Translations under genes and position numbers: made by a program | Shown here: positions 24,661-34,193 of the stretch, in pieces | Layout: every line of letters begins with the position of its first letter | How positions within the stretch are numbered: the first letter of the stretch is position 1 | The notes under the pieces: model-generated | Told to the model about the DNA's origin: nothing | Seen by the model: the letters and a program-made list of their open reading frames with translations, nothing else | Database searches by the model: none | Source: Propylenella binzhouense | GTDB taxonomy: Bacteria > Pseudomonadota > Alphaproteobacteria > Rhizobiales > Afifellaceae | DNA: 53,894 bases | Assembly: GCF_009866965.1 (NCBI RefSeq) | Contig: NZ_SPKJ01000019.1 | Coordinates: 1-53,894, forward strand | Direction of reading: 5' to 3'

Positions 24661-25224
24661 TCAGTCTCCGCGCCGCCATGGTATGTCGGCGCCCTCCGGA
24701 CGGACCTCGAACGTGTTCAGGACCATGGCGAGAAGCGTGTAGTAGCCGGCGAACACCGCGAGATCGATCAGCCCCGCTTCGCCGAAGGCCGCACGCGCCT
24801 CCGCGAGGACCTCTTCGGGGATCGACCCCATCCCCGACGATTTCAGCGCCGCCGAAACGAACGCGCAGGCGATCCGGTCCTCCGTTTCGGTGAAAGGCGG
24901 AGGCTCCCCGCCTCCGATCGCTTCCAGGACCTCGGCCGGCACGCCGAGCCGCGCGGCGCGCGGCGCGTGCGAGTTCCATTCGATATCGGCATGCCAGTGG
25001 CGGGCGACGAGCGTGATCACGAGTTCCCGGATCCGCTCCGGAAGCACGGAGTGGAAGCGGAGATATTCGCCGACCTGCTGGACCACGTCGGCCGCGCCGG
25101 GACTGTGCAGGAGAACCCGGAAGGGACCGCCGACCCGGCCGCGCGCGCCGCCCTGGATCTTGTCGAAGACCGCCTGCTGCTCCGGACTGAGCGAGGCCGG
25201 ATCGATCAACGGAATCCGTGGCAA
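24661..25224 (-). CDS. Carboxymuconolactone decarboxylase (CMD)-family protein
   Basis: The 187-residue all-helical protein resembles the CMD/AhpD family: PFRVLLHSPGAADVVQQVGEYLRF, PERIRELVITLVARHWHADIEWNSHAPRA and GLIDLAVFAGYYTLLAMVLNTF. It lacks the CxxC of AhpD peroxidases and keeps the EWxxH motif of the decarboxylase-like branch, so a non-redox role is likelier. The start is TTG 25224, five bases after a strong GGGGAGG ribosome-binding site. It precedes the thiolase-like gene by 72 bases on the same strand. Confidence 0.88.
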   Translation of the reverse strand: MPRIPLIDPASLSPEQQAVFDKIQGGARGRVGGPFRVLLHSPGAADVVQQVGEYLRFHSVLPERIRELVITLVARHWHADIEWNSHAPRAARLGVPAEVLEAIGGGEPPPFTETEDRIACAFVSAALKSSGMGSIPEEVLAEARAAFGEAGLIDLAVFAGYYTLLAMVLNTFEVRPEGADIPWRRGD

Positions 25225-25578
25225 GCCTACCTCCCCGGCGCCGCTCCCGCGGCGTGCCTCTTCGTTCCGCCCCGCTTAGAGAAGCCACCCGTTTCTGAGA
25301 AGCGGGGCTTCGGAAATTAAGTGTTTCCGGCGGCTGCCGGCGCGCCGGCCCGATCCGGATGCCGGTCCGGATGCCCGCTCCGGATTATTGCCGGAGGCGC
25401 CGCGAGGAAGCGAGCCTCGGCACGGAAAACGAAACAATCCATTTCCAAGGCCGGGGATTCTGGCCTCGTCCGGGCTGCGCTACCTCTTGGTGATCGGAAA
25501 CCTGCGACCGAGGTATGCCCCTTGAGCGCATATTGTTGTGACCGCGCGGCTCTGGCCGGCGGGTCCGGCGGACCGGGC
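25225..25578. other. Divergent intergenic region, no gene seen
   Basis: These 354 bases separate the CMD gene (leftward) from the flavin reductase (rightward). The region holds several CCGGAT repeats (about 25353-25386) and an AT-richer stretch around 25430-25445 that may hold promoters. No frame in it has recognisable homology. Confidence 0.5.
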
Positions 25579-26157
25579 ATGGCGCGTCCTGAACAGGCAT
25601 GCGGATACGGCACCGCGAGCACCGAGGAAAGCCGGGAGGCCGCCGCGGAGCTCGCCGAGGCCAGCAGCGACCTGTTCCGACAGATGATGAGCGCGATTCC
25701 GGCGGCGGTGACCATCATCGCTGCCGAACACGAAGGGGTGCGCAGGGGGCTGACGGCGACCGCCGTGTGCTCGGTCTCGCTGGCCCCGCCGCAGCTGCTC
25801 GTCTGCGTGAACCAGCAATCGTCCGCGCGGCCGGTCATCTCCGCCTCCGGCGCCTTCTCGGTGAACTTCCTCGCGCCCCATCACGAGATCGTGGCGCGCC
25901 GCTTCGCGCAGCCCCAGCTCTCGAGCGAGCTCCGCTTCGCGCATGGCGACTGGCGGACGAGCCGCTGCGGTGCGCCCGTGCTGGCGGACGCGGTCGCGGC
26001 CGCCTGCTGCGAAGTGGTCGACGAGACGCTCCACGGGACGCACGCGATCTATGTCGGCAGGGTGGTGGAAGCGCTCGCCTCGGGGGCGACGCCGCTGCTC
26101 TACCACGCGCGCAGCTATTGCAACTTCGAGATAGCGGCACGGAAGGCGGCCGACTGA
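25579..26157 (+). CDS. Flavin reductase-like FMN-binding protein
   Basis: The 192-residue protein has the split-barrel flavin reductase domain: FRQMMSAIPAAVTIIAAEHEG, GLTATAVCSVSLAPPQLLVCVNQ, GAFSVNFLAPHHEIVARRFA and LLYHARSYCNFE. Such proteins supply reduced FMN or FAD to two-component monooxygenases. The only candidate partner in the window is the luciferase-like enzyme at 2371, 22 kb away. The ATG at 25579 leaves about 30 residues before the domain, which is normal; the longer upstream frame looks noncoding. The ABC transporter genes follow 194 bases later. Confidence 0.88.
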   Translation: MARPEQACGYGTASTEESREAAAELAEASSDLFRQMMSAIPAAVTIIAAEHEGVRRGLTATAVCSVSLAPPQLLVCVNQQSSARPVISASGAFSVNFLAPHHEIVARRFAQPQLSSELRFAHGDWRTSRCGAPVLADAVAAACCEVVDETLHGTHAIYVGRVVEALASGATPLLYHARSYCNFEIAARKAAD

Positions 26158-26351
26158 TGGCCGGCATGGTGCGACTTCAAGCAGCTAATCCGGTGGCGGA
26201 AAGAAGCGCGTGATGACATTCTAGAGTCAAATCAGAAGCCCGGCCGGTCCGAAGACCAAGATGCCGACCGCATGCGCGGGCCGGCCGACCAAGGACCCGT
26301 ACCGCCGGTCAGCCATGCTGAACCGGCCACTTGCAGCTTGGGAGGGTTGCG

Positions 26352-27329
26352 GTGACGGTTTTCATCATACGCCGGCTGGCGCAGAGCCTCATCGTGCTCC
26401 TCGCGATGTCGCTCATCGCGTTCGGCGGTGTCTATCTGATCGGAAACCCGATCGACATCCTGATCGATCCCAACGCCACCGAGGCCGAGCGGATGGCGGC
26501 GGAGCATGCGCTCGGGCTCGACCAGCCACTCTGGGCCCAATACTGGCACTTCCTCGTCAATCTCCTCCACTTCGACCTCGGCAAGTCGTTTTCCGCTTCG
26601 ATCCCCGTCAGCGATCTGCTGCTGCAGCGCCTGCCGGCGACGATCGAGCTGACGATCGTGGCCTTCCTGGTATCGTTCCTCGGCGTACCGCTCGGCGTCA
26701 TCGCCGGCCGCCGGCCCGATTCCCTTCTCGGCAAGACGATCATGGCCGGCTCGATCCTGGGCATCAGCCTGCCTTCGTTCTGGATCGGCCTGATGTCGAT
26801 CATCGTGTTCTCGGTCTGGCTCGGCTGGCTCCCCTCCACCGGCCGCGGCGACACGATAACGATCCTCGGAACACAGTGGGCGCTCTTCACCTGGGACGGG
26901 ATCAAGCATCTCATCCTCCCGGGCGTCACGCTCGCGCTCTTCAACTTCGCGCTCCTCATCCGCCTCGCCCGCGCCGGCATGCAGGAGGCGCTGATGACGG
27001 ACTACGTGAAGTTCGGGCGCGCCAAGGGCCTCTTCGAGCGCCGGGTGGTCTGGCTCCACGCGTTCAAGAACATCCTCATCCCGATCATCACCGTGCAGGG
27101 CCTCGAGCTCGCCAATCTCCTGACCGGCGCGCTCCTCACCGAGGTGATCTTCGCATATCCGGGCATAGGCCGGCTCGCGATCGAGTCGATCCACTTCCTC
27201 GATCGGCCGGTGATCGTCGGCTACATGATGTTCGTCGTGACGACCTTCGTCGTCATCAACCTCCTCGTCGATATCGTCTACGGCATCGTCGACCCGCGGG
27301 TCCGCTACTCGGGAGGCGGCAATGACTGA
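26352..27329 (+). CDS. ABC transporter permease (DppB type)
   Basis: The 325-residue inner membrane protein has six or so helices and the BPD_transp_1 pattern, including TVFIIRRLAQSLIVLLAMSL at the start, DLGKSFSASIPVSDLLLQRLPATIEL and the EAA-loop region DYVKFGRAKGL. The start is GTG 26352, six bases after GGGAGGG; a TTG at 26331 is unlikely. It forms a heterodimer with the next permease and is the first gene of a four-gene transporter operon plus a hydroxyacid dehydrogenase. No receptor gene is in this operon. Confidence 0.92.
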   Translation: MTVFIIRRLAQSLIVLLAMSLIAFGGVYLIGNPIDILIDPNATEAERMAAEHALGLDQPLWAQYWHFLVNLLHFDLGKSFSASIPVSDLLLQRLPATIELTIVAFLVSFLGVPLGVIAGRRPDSLLGKTIMAGSILGISLPSFWIGLMSIIVFSVWLGWLPSTGRGDTITILGTQWALFTWDGIKHLILPGVTLALFNFALLIRLARAGMQEALMTDYVKFGRAKGLFERRVVWLHAFKNILIPIITVQGLELANLLTGALLTEVIFAYPGIGRLAIESIHFLDRPVIVGYMMFVVTTFVVINLLVDIVYGIVDPRVRYSGGGND

Positions 27330-28236
27330 CGTCGCGGGCACGCACGCGACCGCGCCGGTCGCCGACGACGCGAAATGGCAGCGGGTCCTGCGGTCCTTCG
27401 CCGAGAACAAGCAGGCGGTGTTCGGGCTTGCGCTTCTCGTGGTGCTGCTCCTCGCCGCGCTGCTCGCCCCCGTCATCGCGCCGCAGAACCCGTACGATCT
27501 CGCCCAGATCAGCTTTCTCGACGCGATGATGCGGCCCGGCGAAGCCTCGCCGGGCGGCATCCTCCACGTGCTCGGGACCGACAGCCAGGGCCGCGACCTC
27601 CTCAGCGCGATCCTCTACGGACTGCGCATCAGCATCGTCGTGTCCGCGAGCGCCACCCTGATCGCGCTCGTCATCGGCCTCGTGCTCGGCCTTGCGGCCG
27701 GCTATTTCGGCGGCCGCTTCGATGCGTTCCTCATGCGCCTCGTCGACGTGCAGATCAGCATTCCCGGTCTCCTGATCGCGCTCCTCCTCCTCGTCGCCAT
27801 GGGTCCGGGCGTCGGCAAGCTGGTGATCGCGATGGTCGCGATCTACTGGGCCTATTTCGCCCGCATCGTGCGCGGCGTGGCCCTCGTCGAACGGAAGAAG
27901 GAATATGTCGAGGCCGCCATCTGCCTCGCGCTGCCGCGCTGGCGGATCGTGCTGCGCCACCTGCTGGTCAATTGTCTGCCGCCGGTCATGGTGGTCGGGA
28001 CCGTGCTGCTTGCGCGCGCAGTGCTCCTCGAGGCGAGCCTCTCCTATCTCGGCCTCGGCGTTCCCGTCACGCAGCCCTCGCTCGGTCTGCTCATCGCCAA
28101 CGGATTCGGCTATCTGATGTCCGGCGAGTACTGGGTGAGCTTCTTCCCCGGCGTCGCCCTCGTCATGCTGATCTTCGGCGTCAATCTCGTGGGCGATCAC
28201 CTGCGCGACGTCCTCAACCCGCGCCTGCAGCGATGA
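27322..28236 (+). CDS. ABC transporter permease (DppC type)
   Basis: The 304-residue permease begins with a cytoplasmic segment and first helix (AVFGLALLVVLLLAALLAPV), then GTDSQGRDLLSAILYGLRIS, typical of DppC/OppC proteins, and an EAA loop at EYVEAAICLALPRWRI. The start overlaps the DppB-type gene by eight bases with GGGAGGCGG as ribosome-binding site, so the two are translationally coupled. Confidence 0.93.
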   Translation: MTDVAGTHATAPVADDAKWQRVLRSFAENKQAVFGLALLVVLLLAALLAPVIAPQNPYDLAQISFLDAMMRPGEASPGGILHVLGTDSQGRDLLSAILYGLRISIVVSASATLIALVIGLVLGLAAGYFGGRFDAFLMRLVDVQISIPGLLIALLLLVAMGPGVGKLVIAMVAIYWAYFARIVRGVALVERKKEYVEAAICLALPRWRIVLRHLLVNCLPPVMVVGTVLLARAVLLEASLSYLGLGVPVTQPSLGLLIANGFGYLMSGEYWVSFFPGVALVMLIFGVNLVGDHLRDVLNPRLQR

Positions 28237-28267
28237 GGCGCCCGATGCGTTCGGGGAGCCGCGCTCC

Positions 28268-29245
28268 ATGACGGCCGCTGTCCTCAATGTCGAGCACCTT
28301 CGGACGCACTACTTCACGCGCGCCGGCGTCGTGAAGGCGGTCGAGGACGTGAGCTTCGAGGTCAGGCGCGGAAAGGTGCTCGGGCTCGTCGGCGAATCGG
28401 GATCCGGCAAATCGGTGACGGGCTATTCGATCATGGGCCTCGTCGATCATCCGGGGCGGATCGTCGGGGGCCGCATCCTCTATAACGGCACCGATCTCCT
28501 TGCCCTTTCGGAACCGGAGATGAGGCGTCTGCGCGGATCCCGGATCGCGATGATCTTCCAGGATCCGATGATGACGCTCAACCCGGTGCTCAGGATCGAG
28601 ACGCAGATGGTCGAGGCGGTGCTGGCTCACGAGCCGATGAGCCGGCAGGCCGCCCGGCGGCGCGCCCGGGATGCGCTCGGCCAGGTCGGCATCCCCTCGC
28701 CCGACGAGCGGCTCCAGGCCTATCCGCACCAGTTCTCGGGAGGCATGCGCCAGCGCGTCGTCATCGCGATCGCCATGCTGCACAACCCGGACGTCATCAT
28801 CGCGGACGAGGCTACGACCGCTCTCGACGTCACCATCCAGGGGCAGATCCTCTCGGAGGTGCAGCGGCTCTGCCAGAGCCATTCGACCGGCCTCATCTGG
28901 ATCACGCACGACCTCGCGGTGGTGGCCGGCATCGCCGACGAGATCTGCGTCATGTATGCCGGGCGCGTGGTGGAACGCGGCACGGTCGACGACGTGCTCG
29001 ACCACCCGGCCCACCCCTACACCTTCGGCCTGATCGGGTCCGTGCCGAGCCGCAACGAGCGCGGGCAGCCGCTCCGCCAGATCCGCGGCACGACGCCCTC
29101 TCTCGCCAATCTCCCGCAGGGCTGCGCCTTCCGCCCGCGCTGCTTCCGCGCGAACGAGATCTGTACCAACGAGCCCGAAACGATGTCCATTTCGTCCAGG
29201 CGGGAGACGCGATGCTTTCATCCCCTCGTAGCGCAACCGACCTGA
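28268..29245 (+). CDS. ABC transporter ATP-binding protein (DppD type)
   Basis: The 325-residue ATPase has Walker A GESGSGKS (42-49), signature FSGGMRQRV, Walker [13 protein letters not shown] and the C-terminal oligopeptide/dipeptide domain with Cys residues ([15 protein letters not shown]) that may bind an Fe-S cluster as in DppD/DppF relatives. It powers import through the two permeases. It lies 31 bases after the DppC-type gene and overlaps the next ATPase by 34 bases. Confidence 0.94.
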   Translation: MTAAVLNVEHLRTHYFTRAGVVKAVEDVSFEVRRGKVLGLVGESGSGKSVTGYSIMGLVDHPGRIVGGRILYNGTDLLALSEPEMRRLRGSRIAMIFQDPMMTLNPVLRIETQMVEAVLAHEPMSRQAARRRARDALGQVGIPSPDERLQAYPHQFSGGMRQRVVIAIAMLHNPDVIIADEATTALDVTIQGQILSEVQRLCQSHSTGLIWITHDLAVVAGIADEICVMYAGRVVERGTVDDVLDHPAHPYTFGLIGSVPSRNERGQPLRQIRGTTPSLANLPQGCAFRPRCFRANEICTNEPETMSISSRRETRCFHPLVAQPT

Positions 29246-30300
29246 CCTCCGGGGAGGCCGCCCGCGCGGCCGCGGGTCTTCGGCTTGTCGCGCCGGACGC
29301 CGCGGGGCCCGTCATCGAGCTCCGCGGCCTCACACGGGTGTTCCGGAAGCCGCTCGACTTCGCGGCCAGGGCCGCCAATCTCCTGGGCGCGGACATCAGG
29401 GAGGAGGTCGTCCGCGCGGTGGACGGGGTCGACCTTTCGGTCCAGCCGGGGGAAGTCGTCGGCCTTGCCGGCGAGTCCGGCTGCGGAAAGTCGACGCTCG
29501 GGCGCATGGTCGCCGGCATCCTCAGTCCGTCGGCGGGCGACATCTACTTCGAAGGCAGAAGGGTCGCGGAGCTGAAGGGCCAGGCCCGGCGCGACTACGC
29601 CCTTGCCGTCCAGATGATCTTCCAGGACCCCTACACCTCGCTCAATCCGCGCATGCGGATCCGCGACATCGTCGGCGAGGCGCCGCTCGTCCACGGGCTC
29701 ACGAGCCGTGCCGAACTCAAGGCCTATGTGCGGGAAATGCTTTCCCGCGTCAGGATGGATCCGCAATACGACACGCGCTATCCGCACCAGTTCTCCGGCG
29801 GCCAGCGCCAGCGGATCGGAATCGCGCGCGCGCTCGCGGTGAAGCCGAAATTCATCGTCTGCGACGAGGCGGTCGCGGCGCTCGACGTCTCGATCCAGGC
29901 GCAGATCCTGAACCTCTTCATGGAGCTGCGCGAGCAGCTGTCGCTCACCTACCTCTTCATCAGCCACGATCTCGGCGTCATCAACCACCTCGCCGACCGC
30001 GTCGTCATCATGTATCTCGGCCGCGTGGTCGAGGAGGCGGAGACGGACGAACTCTTCGCGCGGCCGAACCACCCCTACACGACCGCGCTTCTGGACGAGA
30101 TCCCGCGCATCGAGACCCGGCGGCGCGTCTATCAGGGGATCAAGGGTGAGATCCCCTCGCCGCTCAACCCGCCGAGCGGCTGCTATTTCCACCCGCGCTG
30201 CCCGCACGCCATGCCGGTCTGCCGCGAGGTCGCCCCGCCGCTGAAGACGGTCGCACCCGGCCACAGATCGGCCTGCCACCTGAACGACCGCCCCGCTTGA
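29212..30300 (+). CDS. ABC transporter ATP-binding protein (DppF type)
   Basis: The 362-residue ATPase has Walker A GESGCGKS (87-94), signature FSGGQRQRI, Walker [13 protein letters not shown] and the C-terminal [15 protein letters not shown] motif. An insert between the first strand and Walker A ([23 protein letters not shown]) is common in DppF proteins of opine/peptide transporters. The start ATG lies within the previous gene, after GGGAGA. An N-terminal extension of about 30 residues precedes the domain. Confidence 0.93.
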   Translation: MLSSPRSATDLTSGEAARAAAGLRLVAPDAAGPVIELRGLTRVFRKPLDFAARAANLLGADIREEVVRAVDGVDLSVQPGEVVGLAGESGCGKSTLGRMVAGILSPSAGDIYFEGRRVAELKGQARRDYALAVQMIFQDPYTSLNPRMRIRDIVGEAPLVHGLTSRAELKAYVREMLSRVRMDPQYDTRYPHQFSGGQRQRIGIARALAVKPKFIVCDEAVAALDVSIQAQILNLFMELREQLSLTYLFISHDLGVINHLADRVVIMYLGRVVEEAETDELFARPNHPYTTALLDEIPRIETRRRVYQGIKGEIPSPLNPPSGCYFHPRCPHAMPVCREVAPPLKTVAPGHRSACHLNDRPA

Positions 30301-30348
30301 GGCCGTCCGCCGGGGCATCCGGCAGGCCCGCCAGGAGAGAACTCCACG

Positions 30349-31338
30349 ATGCATATCGGAATCCTCGACGACTACACGCGCGTCGTGCCCGAACTGAAAT
30401 GCCTCGCGAAAATGTCGGGGCACCGGGTCTCCGTCTGGCACGATCGCGAGCACGATGTCGGCCGCCTCGCGGAGCGGCTCAAGGACGTGGACGCCCTCAT
30501 CCCGATCCGCGAGCGGACGCGGATCACGGGCGAGCTCATCGCGAGACTGCCGAACCTGAAGATCGTCACGCTCACGGGTCCTTCGCTGCACGTCGACGTG
30601 GAGGCATGCACGCGGCACGGCGTCCTCTTCTGCAACGGGCGGCCCGGGCAGACCTACGGTACCGCCGAGCTCACCTGGGGTCTGGCACTCGCAGCCATGC
30701 GCCGCATTCCGCAGGAGGTGGCACGGCTCAAGGCCGGCTCCTGGCAGGGCAGCACCGGGACGGTGCTGCACGGACGGACGCTCGGAATTCTCGGCTACGG
30801 CCGGATCGGCAGGATCGTCGCCGGCTATGGCCGCGCATTCGGAATGGAGGTGCTCGTCTGGTCGCGCGAAAGCGGCCGCGCCGCCGCGGCCGCGGATGGT
30901 CACGAGGTCGCGCGGAGCCAGCGTGCGCTCTTTCAGCAATCCGACGTGCTCAGCCTTCATGTGAAGCTCGTGCCGGAGACGAAGGGGCTCGTCACGGCGG
31001 CTGACCTCGCGGCGATGAAGCCGACCTCCGTCCTCGTGAACACCAGCCGGTCGGGGCTCATCGAGCCGGGTGCCCTCGTCGCGGCGCTCGAGGCGGGACG
31101 ACCGGGTTCAGCGGCGGTCGACGTCTATGATCGCGAGCCGATCTTCGGCGCCGAGGATCCGCTTCTGCATCTCGACAATGCCGTCTGCACCCCGCATCTC
31201 GGCTTCGTCGAGCGGGACGGACTGGAATCCTATTTCTCGGCACAGTTCGACCGGATCCTCGCCTTCGCGGCCTGCAATCCGATCGACGTGCAGAACCCGG
31301 AAGTGCTGGACCGCCCATTCAGGCGGGCGGCCGGCTGA
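30349..31338 (+). CDS. D-2-hydroxyacid dehydrogenase family protein
   Basis: The 329-residue enzyme has the NAD motif GYGRIG (149-154) and the catalytic residues R234 (NTSRSGLIEP), E263 (DREPIF) and H283 (TPHLGF). It differs from the paralogue at 13299 in length of the catalytic domain and in sequence, so they are not recent duplicates. It follows the ABC operon by 48 bases with GGAGAGAA as ribosome-binding site and may act on the imported compound. Confidence 0.93.
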   Translation: MHIGILDDYTRVVPELKCLAKMSGHRVSVWHDREHDVGRLAERLKDVDALIPIRERTRITGELIARLPNLKIVTLTGPSLHVDVEACTRHGVLFCNGRPGQTYGTAELTWGLALAAMRRIPQEVARLKAGSWQGSTGTVLHGRTLGILGYGRIGRIVAGYGRAFGMEVLVWSRESGRAAAAADGHEVARSQRALFQQSDVLSLHVKLVPETKGLVTAADLAAMKPTSVLVNTSRSGLIEPGALVAALEAGRPGSAAVDVYDREPIFGAEDPLLHLDNAVCTPHLGFVERDGLESYFSAQFDRILAFAACNPIDVQNPEVLDRPFRRAAG

Positions 31339-31351
31339 TCCGGGGCGCCTT

Positions 31352-32161
31352 CTATCCGGCGGCGACGGCGAAGGCGCGGACCTCCGCGGCGCAGACCTCC
31401 GGCCGCACGGCGGCGATGTGGTAGGCTGCGCCGGGAAGCACCAGGAGCCGCGAGTTCGGGATCAGTTCCTGATAGCCGCGCGCCTTCTCCACGCTCTGCA
31501 GACCGCTCTCCTCGGTGGTGATGACGAGGGTCGGCGCGGTGATCCGGTGGAGATCGCCGGAGAGGTCCATCGCGGCGCGCTGCGAGGACGCCTCGATGCA
31601 GGGGCGCGGATCGGTCGGCCCCATGAGCTCGTCCGTCCACCAGGCGACCTGCGCCGCACTCGCCTCCGGCCCGAGCCGCGAAGCCTGGGTTTCCGCCGCC
31701 CAGTACCTGACGCCGTGCGCCGCGATCATCTCCGGGTTGCGGCCGCGCCCCATCGCGCCGCGCGTGCCGTCGCCGGTATGCGGCGCGCCGAGGAGGCTGA
31801 GCGACCTCACCCGGTCGCCGGCGGCGATCGCGATCTGCATGGCGACCGAGCCGCCATATTTCGCCCCCGCGAGATGGAAGCGGCCGACGCCGATCAGGTC
31901 GAGCAGCCGGAGGAGGTCGCCGGCGATCTCGTCGCTGCGCCAGGAATAGGTCTCCGGAACCGGCGATCTGCCGAAGCCCGGCATGTCGGGCCGGATCACC
32001 CGGAACGTTCCGGAAAGAAGCGGGACCCATTGCGTCCAGGCACGGCCGGATTCGGCAATGCCGTGCACGAGCACGATCGGCTCCGGCTTCTCCCAGGGCG
32101 CGCCGAACCAGTCGTCCTCGTAATGGAGGCGAATGCCGGGCCGGACATCGATATCGGGCAT
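31352..32161 (-). CDS. Alpha/beta-hydrolase-fold protein with Lys in place of the nucleophilic Ser
   Basis: The 269-residue protein has the fold markers PIVLVHGIAESGRAW (28-42), RPDMPGFGRSP and a C-terminal H248 (GAAYHIA). At the nucleophile elbow it reads LAGAKYGGSVA: K101 sits where Ser is required in GxSxG. The acid position reads TTEESG. It is therefore unlikely to be an ordinary serine hydrolase; some members of this fold are cofactor-free lyases, oxygenases or binding proteins. It is the last gene of the TctDE-TctCBA-MmgE operon and starts 18 bases after the tctA-like stop with GAAGGGAG. Confidence 0.85.
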   Translation of the reverse strand: MPDIDVRPGIRLHYEDDWFGAPWEKPEPIVLVHGIAESGRAWTQWVPLLSGTFRVIRPDMPGFGRSPVPETYSWRSDEIAGDLLRLLDLIGVGRFHLAGAKYGGSVAMQIAIAAGDRVRSLSLLGAPHTGDGTRGAMGRGRNPEMIAAHGVRYWAAETQASRLGPEASAAQVAWWTDELMGPTDPRPCIEASSQRAAMDLSGDLHRITAPTLVITTEESGLQSVEKARGYQELIPNSRLLVLPGAAYHIAAVRPEVCAAEVRAFAVAAG

Positions 32162-32179
32162 ATGGCGGCTCCCTTCCTG

Positions 32180-33697
32180 TTACGCCGCCTCTTCCTGCAG
32201 CGCTTCGTCCTTGCGGCGGCGGAACGACGGCACGATCATCGCGAGGATCGCGAGCGCGGCGATGAGCAGGAACGTCGCGCTGATCGGGTTGACCAGGAAG
32301 ATCATCGGGTCGCCGCGCGAAAGGATCATCGACCGGCGGAAATTCTCCTCGATCATCGGACCGAGGACGAAGCCGAGAATGAAGGGCGCCGGCGCGCAGC
32401 CGGCGCGCGCGAACAGATATCCGAGCACGCCGAACACGGCGGCGACGAGGACGTCGAGCGTGCTGCTCGCGACCGAATAGACCCCGATCGAGGAGAAGAC
32501 CAGGATCGCCGGATAGAGCACGTGATAGGGCACCCGCAGGATCCTCACCCAGAGCCCGATGAGCGGCAGGTTGAGGAGGACAAGGATGAGGTTGCCGATC
32601 CACATGCTCGCGATCAGCCCCCAGAACAGCGTCGGATGCTGCACGATGACCTGCGGGCCGGGCGCGATCCCCTGGATCATCAGGGCGCCGAGCACGAGCG
32701 CCATGGTCGCGCTGCCGGGAACGCCGAGCGTGAGGGTGGGAATGAATGCGGTCTGGGCGGCGGCGTTGTTGGCCGCCTCCGGCGCCGCCACGCCCTCGAT
32801 GGCGCCTTCGCCGAAGCGCTCCGGCGTCCGGCTCACCCGCTTCTCGAAGAGATAGGCCGCGAACGAGCTGATCGTCTGGCCGGCGCCCGGGAGAATTCCG
32901 AAGAACGACCCGATTGCCGTGCCGCGGAGGATCGGACCGAACGCCGTCCTCAGGTCGCGGCGCGTCGGCATCAGCCCGGTGACCTCCGAGGTGAAGACCT
33001 CGCGCGCGCCCTCCGGACGATCGAGATTCGCAACGATCTCCGCGAGCGCGAAGAGCCCCATCGCGACGACCACGAATTCGAGCCCGTCGCCGAGCCCGGA
33101 CAGGCCGAAGGTGAGCCGTTCGACTCCGGTCGTGACGTCCGTTCCGACGAGACCGAAGATGACGCCGAGCATCGCCATGCCGATGCTCGTGAGAAGGGAT
33201 CCGTGCGCGAGCGCGGCGGTCAGCACCATCGCCATCAGCATGAGCGAGAAGTATTCCGGCGAGCGGAACTCGAGCGCGAGCCCGCCGAGCAGCGGGCCGA
33301 ACAGGGCGATCAGCACGGTTCCCACGCAGCCTGCCGCGAACGAGGCGATCGCCGCGATCGCAAGTGCCGCGCCCGCCCTCCCCTGCCTCGCCATCTGGTA
33401 GCCGTCGATACAGGTCACGACGGACGAGGATTCGCCCGGGAGGTTGACGAGAATCGCGGTCGTCGAGCCGCCATAGGCCGCGCCGTAATAGATGCCCGCC
33501 AGCATGATGAGCGACGCTTCCGGCGGCAGGCCGAAAGTCAGCGGAAGCAGGACGGCGATCGTCACCAGCGGGCCGACGCCCGGAAGCACGCCGATGGCGG
33601 TGCCGAGCGTCACGCCCAGCAGGCAGTAGAGGAGGTTGACCGGACTGAAGGCGACCGAGAAGCCGGTCGCCAGATTGGCGAAGACGTCGCTCACCAT
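32180..33697 (-). CDS. Tripartite tricarboxylate transporter, large permease (TctA family), system 2
   Basis: The 505-residue multispanning protein has the same signatures as system 1 (GTAIGVLPGVGPLVTIAVLL, YYGAAYGGSTTAILVNLPGE, GTAIGSFFGILPGAG, NNAAAQTAFIPTLTLGVPGS) but many differences elsewhere. It starts within the last seven bases of the tctB-like gene, a coupled arrangement. It is encoded with TctD/TctE-type regulators, which suggests the operon is induced by its transported acid. Confidence 0.94.
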   Translation of the reverse strand: MVSDVFANLATGFSVAFSPVNLLYCLLGVTLGTAIGVLPGVGPLVTIAVLLPLTFGLPPEASLIMLAGIYYGAAYGGSTTAILVNLPGESSSVVTCIDGYQMARQGRAGAALAIAAIASFAAGCVGTVLIALFGPLLGGLALEFRSPEYFSLMLMAMVLTAALAHGSLLTSIGMAMLGVIFGLVGTDVTTGVERLTFGLSGLGDGLEFVVVAMGLFALAEIVANLDRPEGAREVFTSEVTGLMPTRRDLRTAFGPILRGTAIGSFFGILPGAGQTISSFAAYLFEKRVSRTPERFGEGAIEGVAAPEAANNAAAQTAFIPTLTLGVPGSATMALVLGALMIQGIAPGPQVIVQHPTLFWGLIASMWIGNLILVLLNLPLIGLWVRILRVPYHVLYPAILVFSSIGVYSVASSTLDVLVAAVFGVLGYLFARAGCAPAPFILGFVLGPMIEENFRRSMILSRGDPMIFLVNPISATFLLIAALAILAMIVPSFRRRKDEALQEEAA

Positions 33698-34140
33698 GGC
33701 CAGACCTTGAACGGGATCGCCAGGCCATAGACGAAAATGGCGACGGCGATCGCCACGAGGACCACGACCTTCGCCACCGCTCCGCGGACCGTCAGGCCGG
33801 GTCCGGCCAGACTTCCGACCACCACGAGGGCCGCGACCGCCGCGGCGAGGCCGAGCCGCTCGACGAGGAGCGCAAAGACGACGACGCTCGCGCTGACGAG
33901 GAGAACGGGCCGGAGCCGGATCGTGCCGACCGGCGGCGATCCGTCGGGAGCGACGATCGCGCGGGCCGTGACGACGAGCCCGATCAGGGCCACCATCAGT
34001 CCGAGCGTCACCGGGAAGAACCCGGGCCCCATGCGCAGGATCGTTCCAAACCGGTAGCTCGAAGACATGAGCGCCGCGCCGCCGCCGAGCCCCAGGAAGA
34101 GCAGGCCGGCCAGGAGGTCCCGCGTCACGGTCAGTCGCAT
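33691..34140 (-). CDS. Tripartite tricarboxylate transporter, small permease (TctB family), system 2
   Basis: The 149-residue protein has about four hydrophobic helices with LLAGLLFLGLGGGAALMSS, FGTILRMGPGFFPVTLGLMV and a C-terminal AIFVYGLAIPFKVWPW. It partners the large permease, whose start it overlaps. The ATG at 34140 gives the normal family length. An MmgE/PrpD gene sits between it and the receptor gene. Confidence 0.88.
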   Translation of the reverse strand: MRLTVTRDLLAGLLFLGLGGGAALMSSSYRFGTILRMGPGFFPVTLGLMVALIGLVVTARAIVAPDGSPPVGTIRLRPVLLVSASVVVFALLVERLGLAAAVAALVVVGSLAGPGLTVRGAVAKVVVLVAIAVAIFVYGLAIPFKVWPW

Positions 34141-34193
34141 GGTCCGAAGGTCCCCGCGCCCGGTTCGCCGCATTCCGCTCCGCCGCTCCCCGT

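Noticed and set aside
31070..33730. An 886-codon open frame on the plus strand
   Set aside because: It is antisense to the Lys-type hydrolase-fold gene and the second tctA-like gene; no ribosome-binding site or family similarity.
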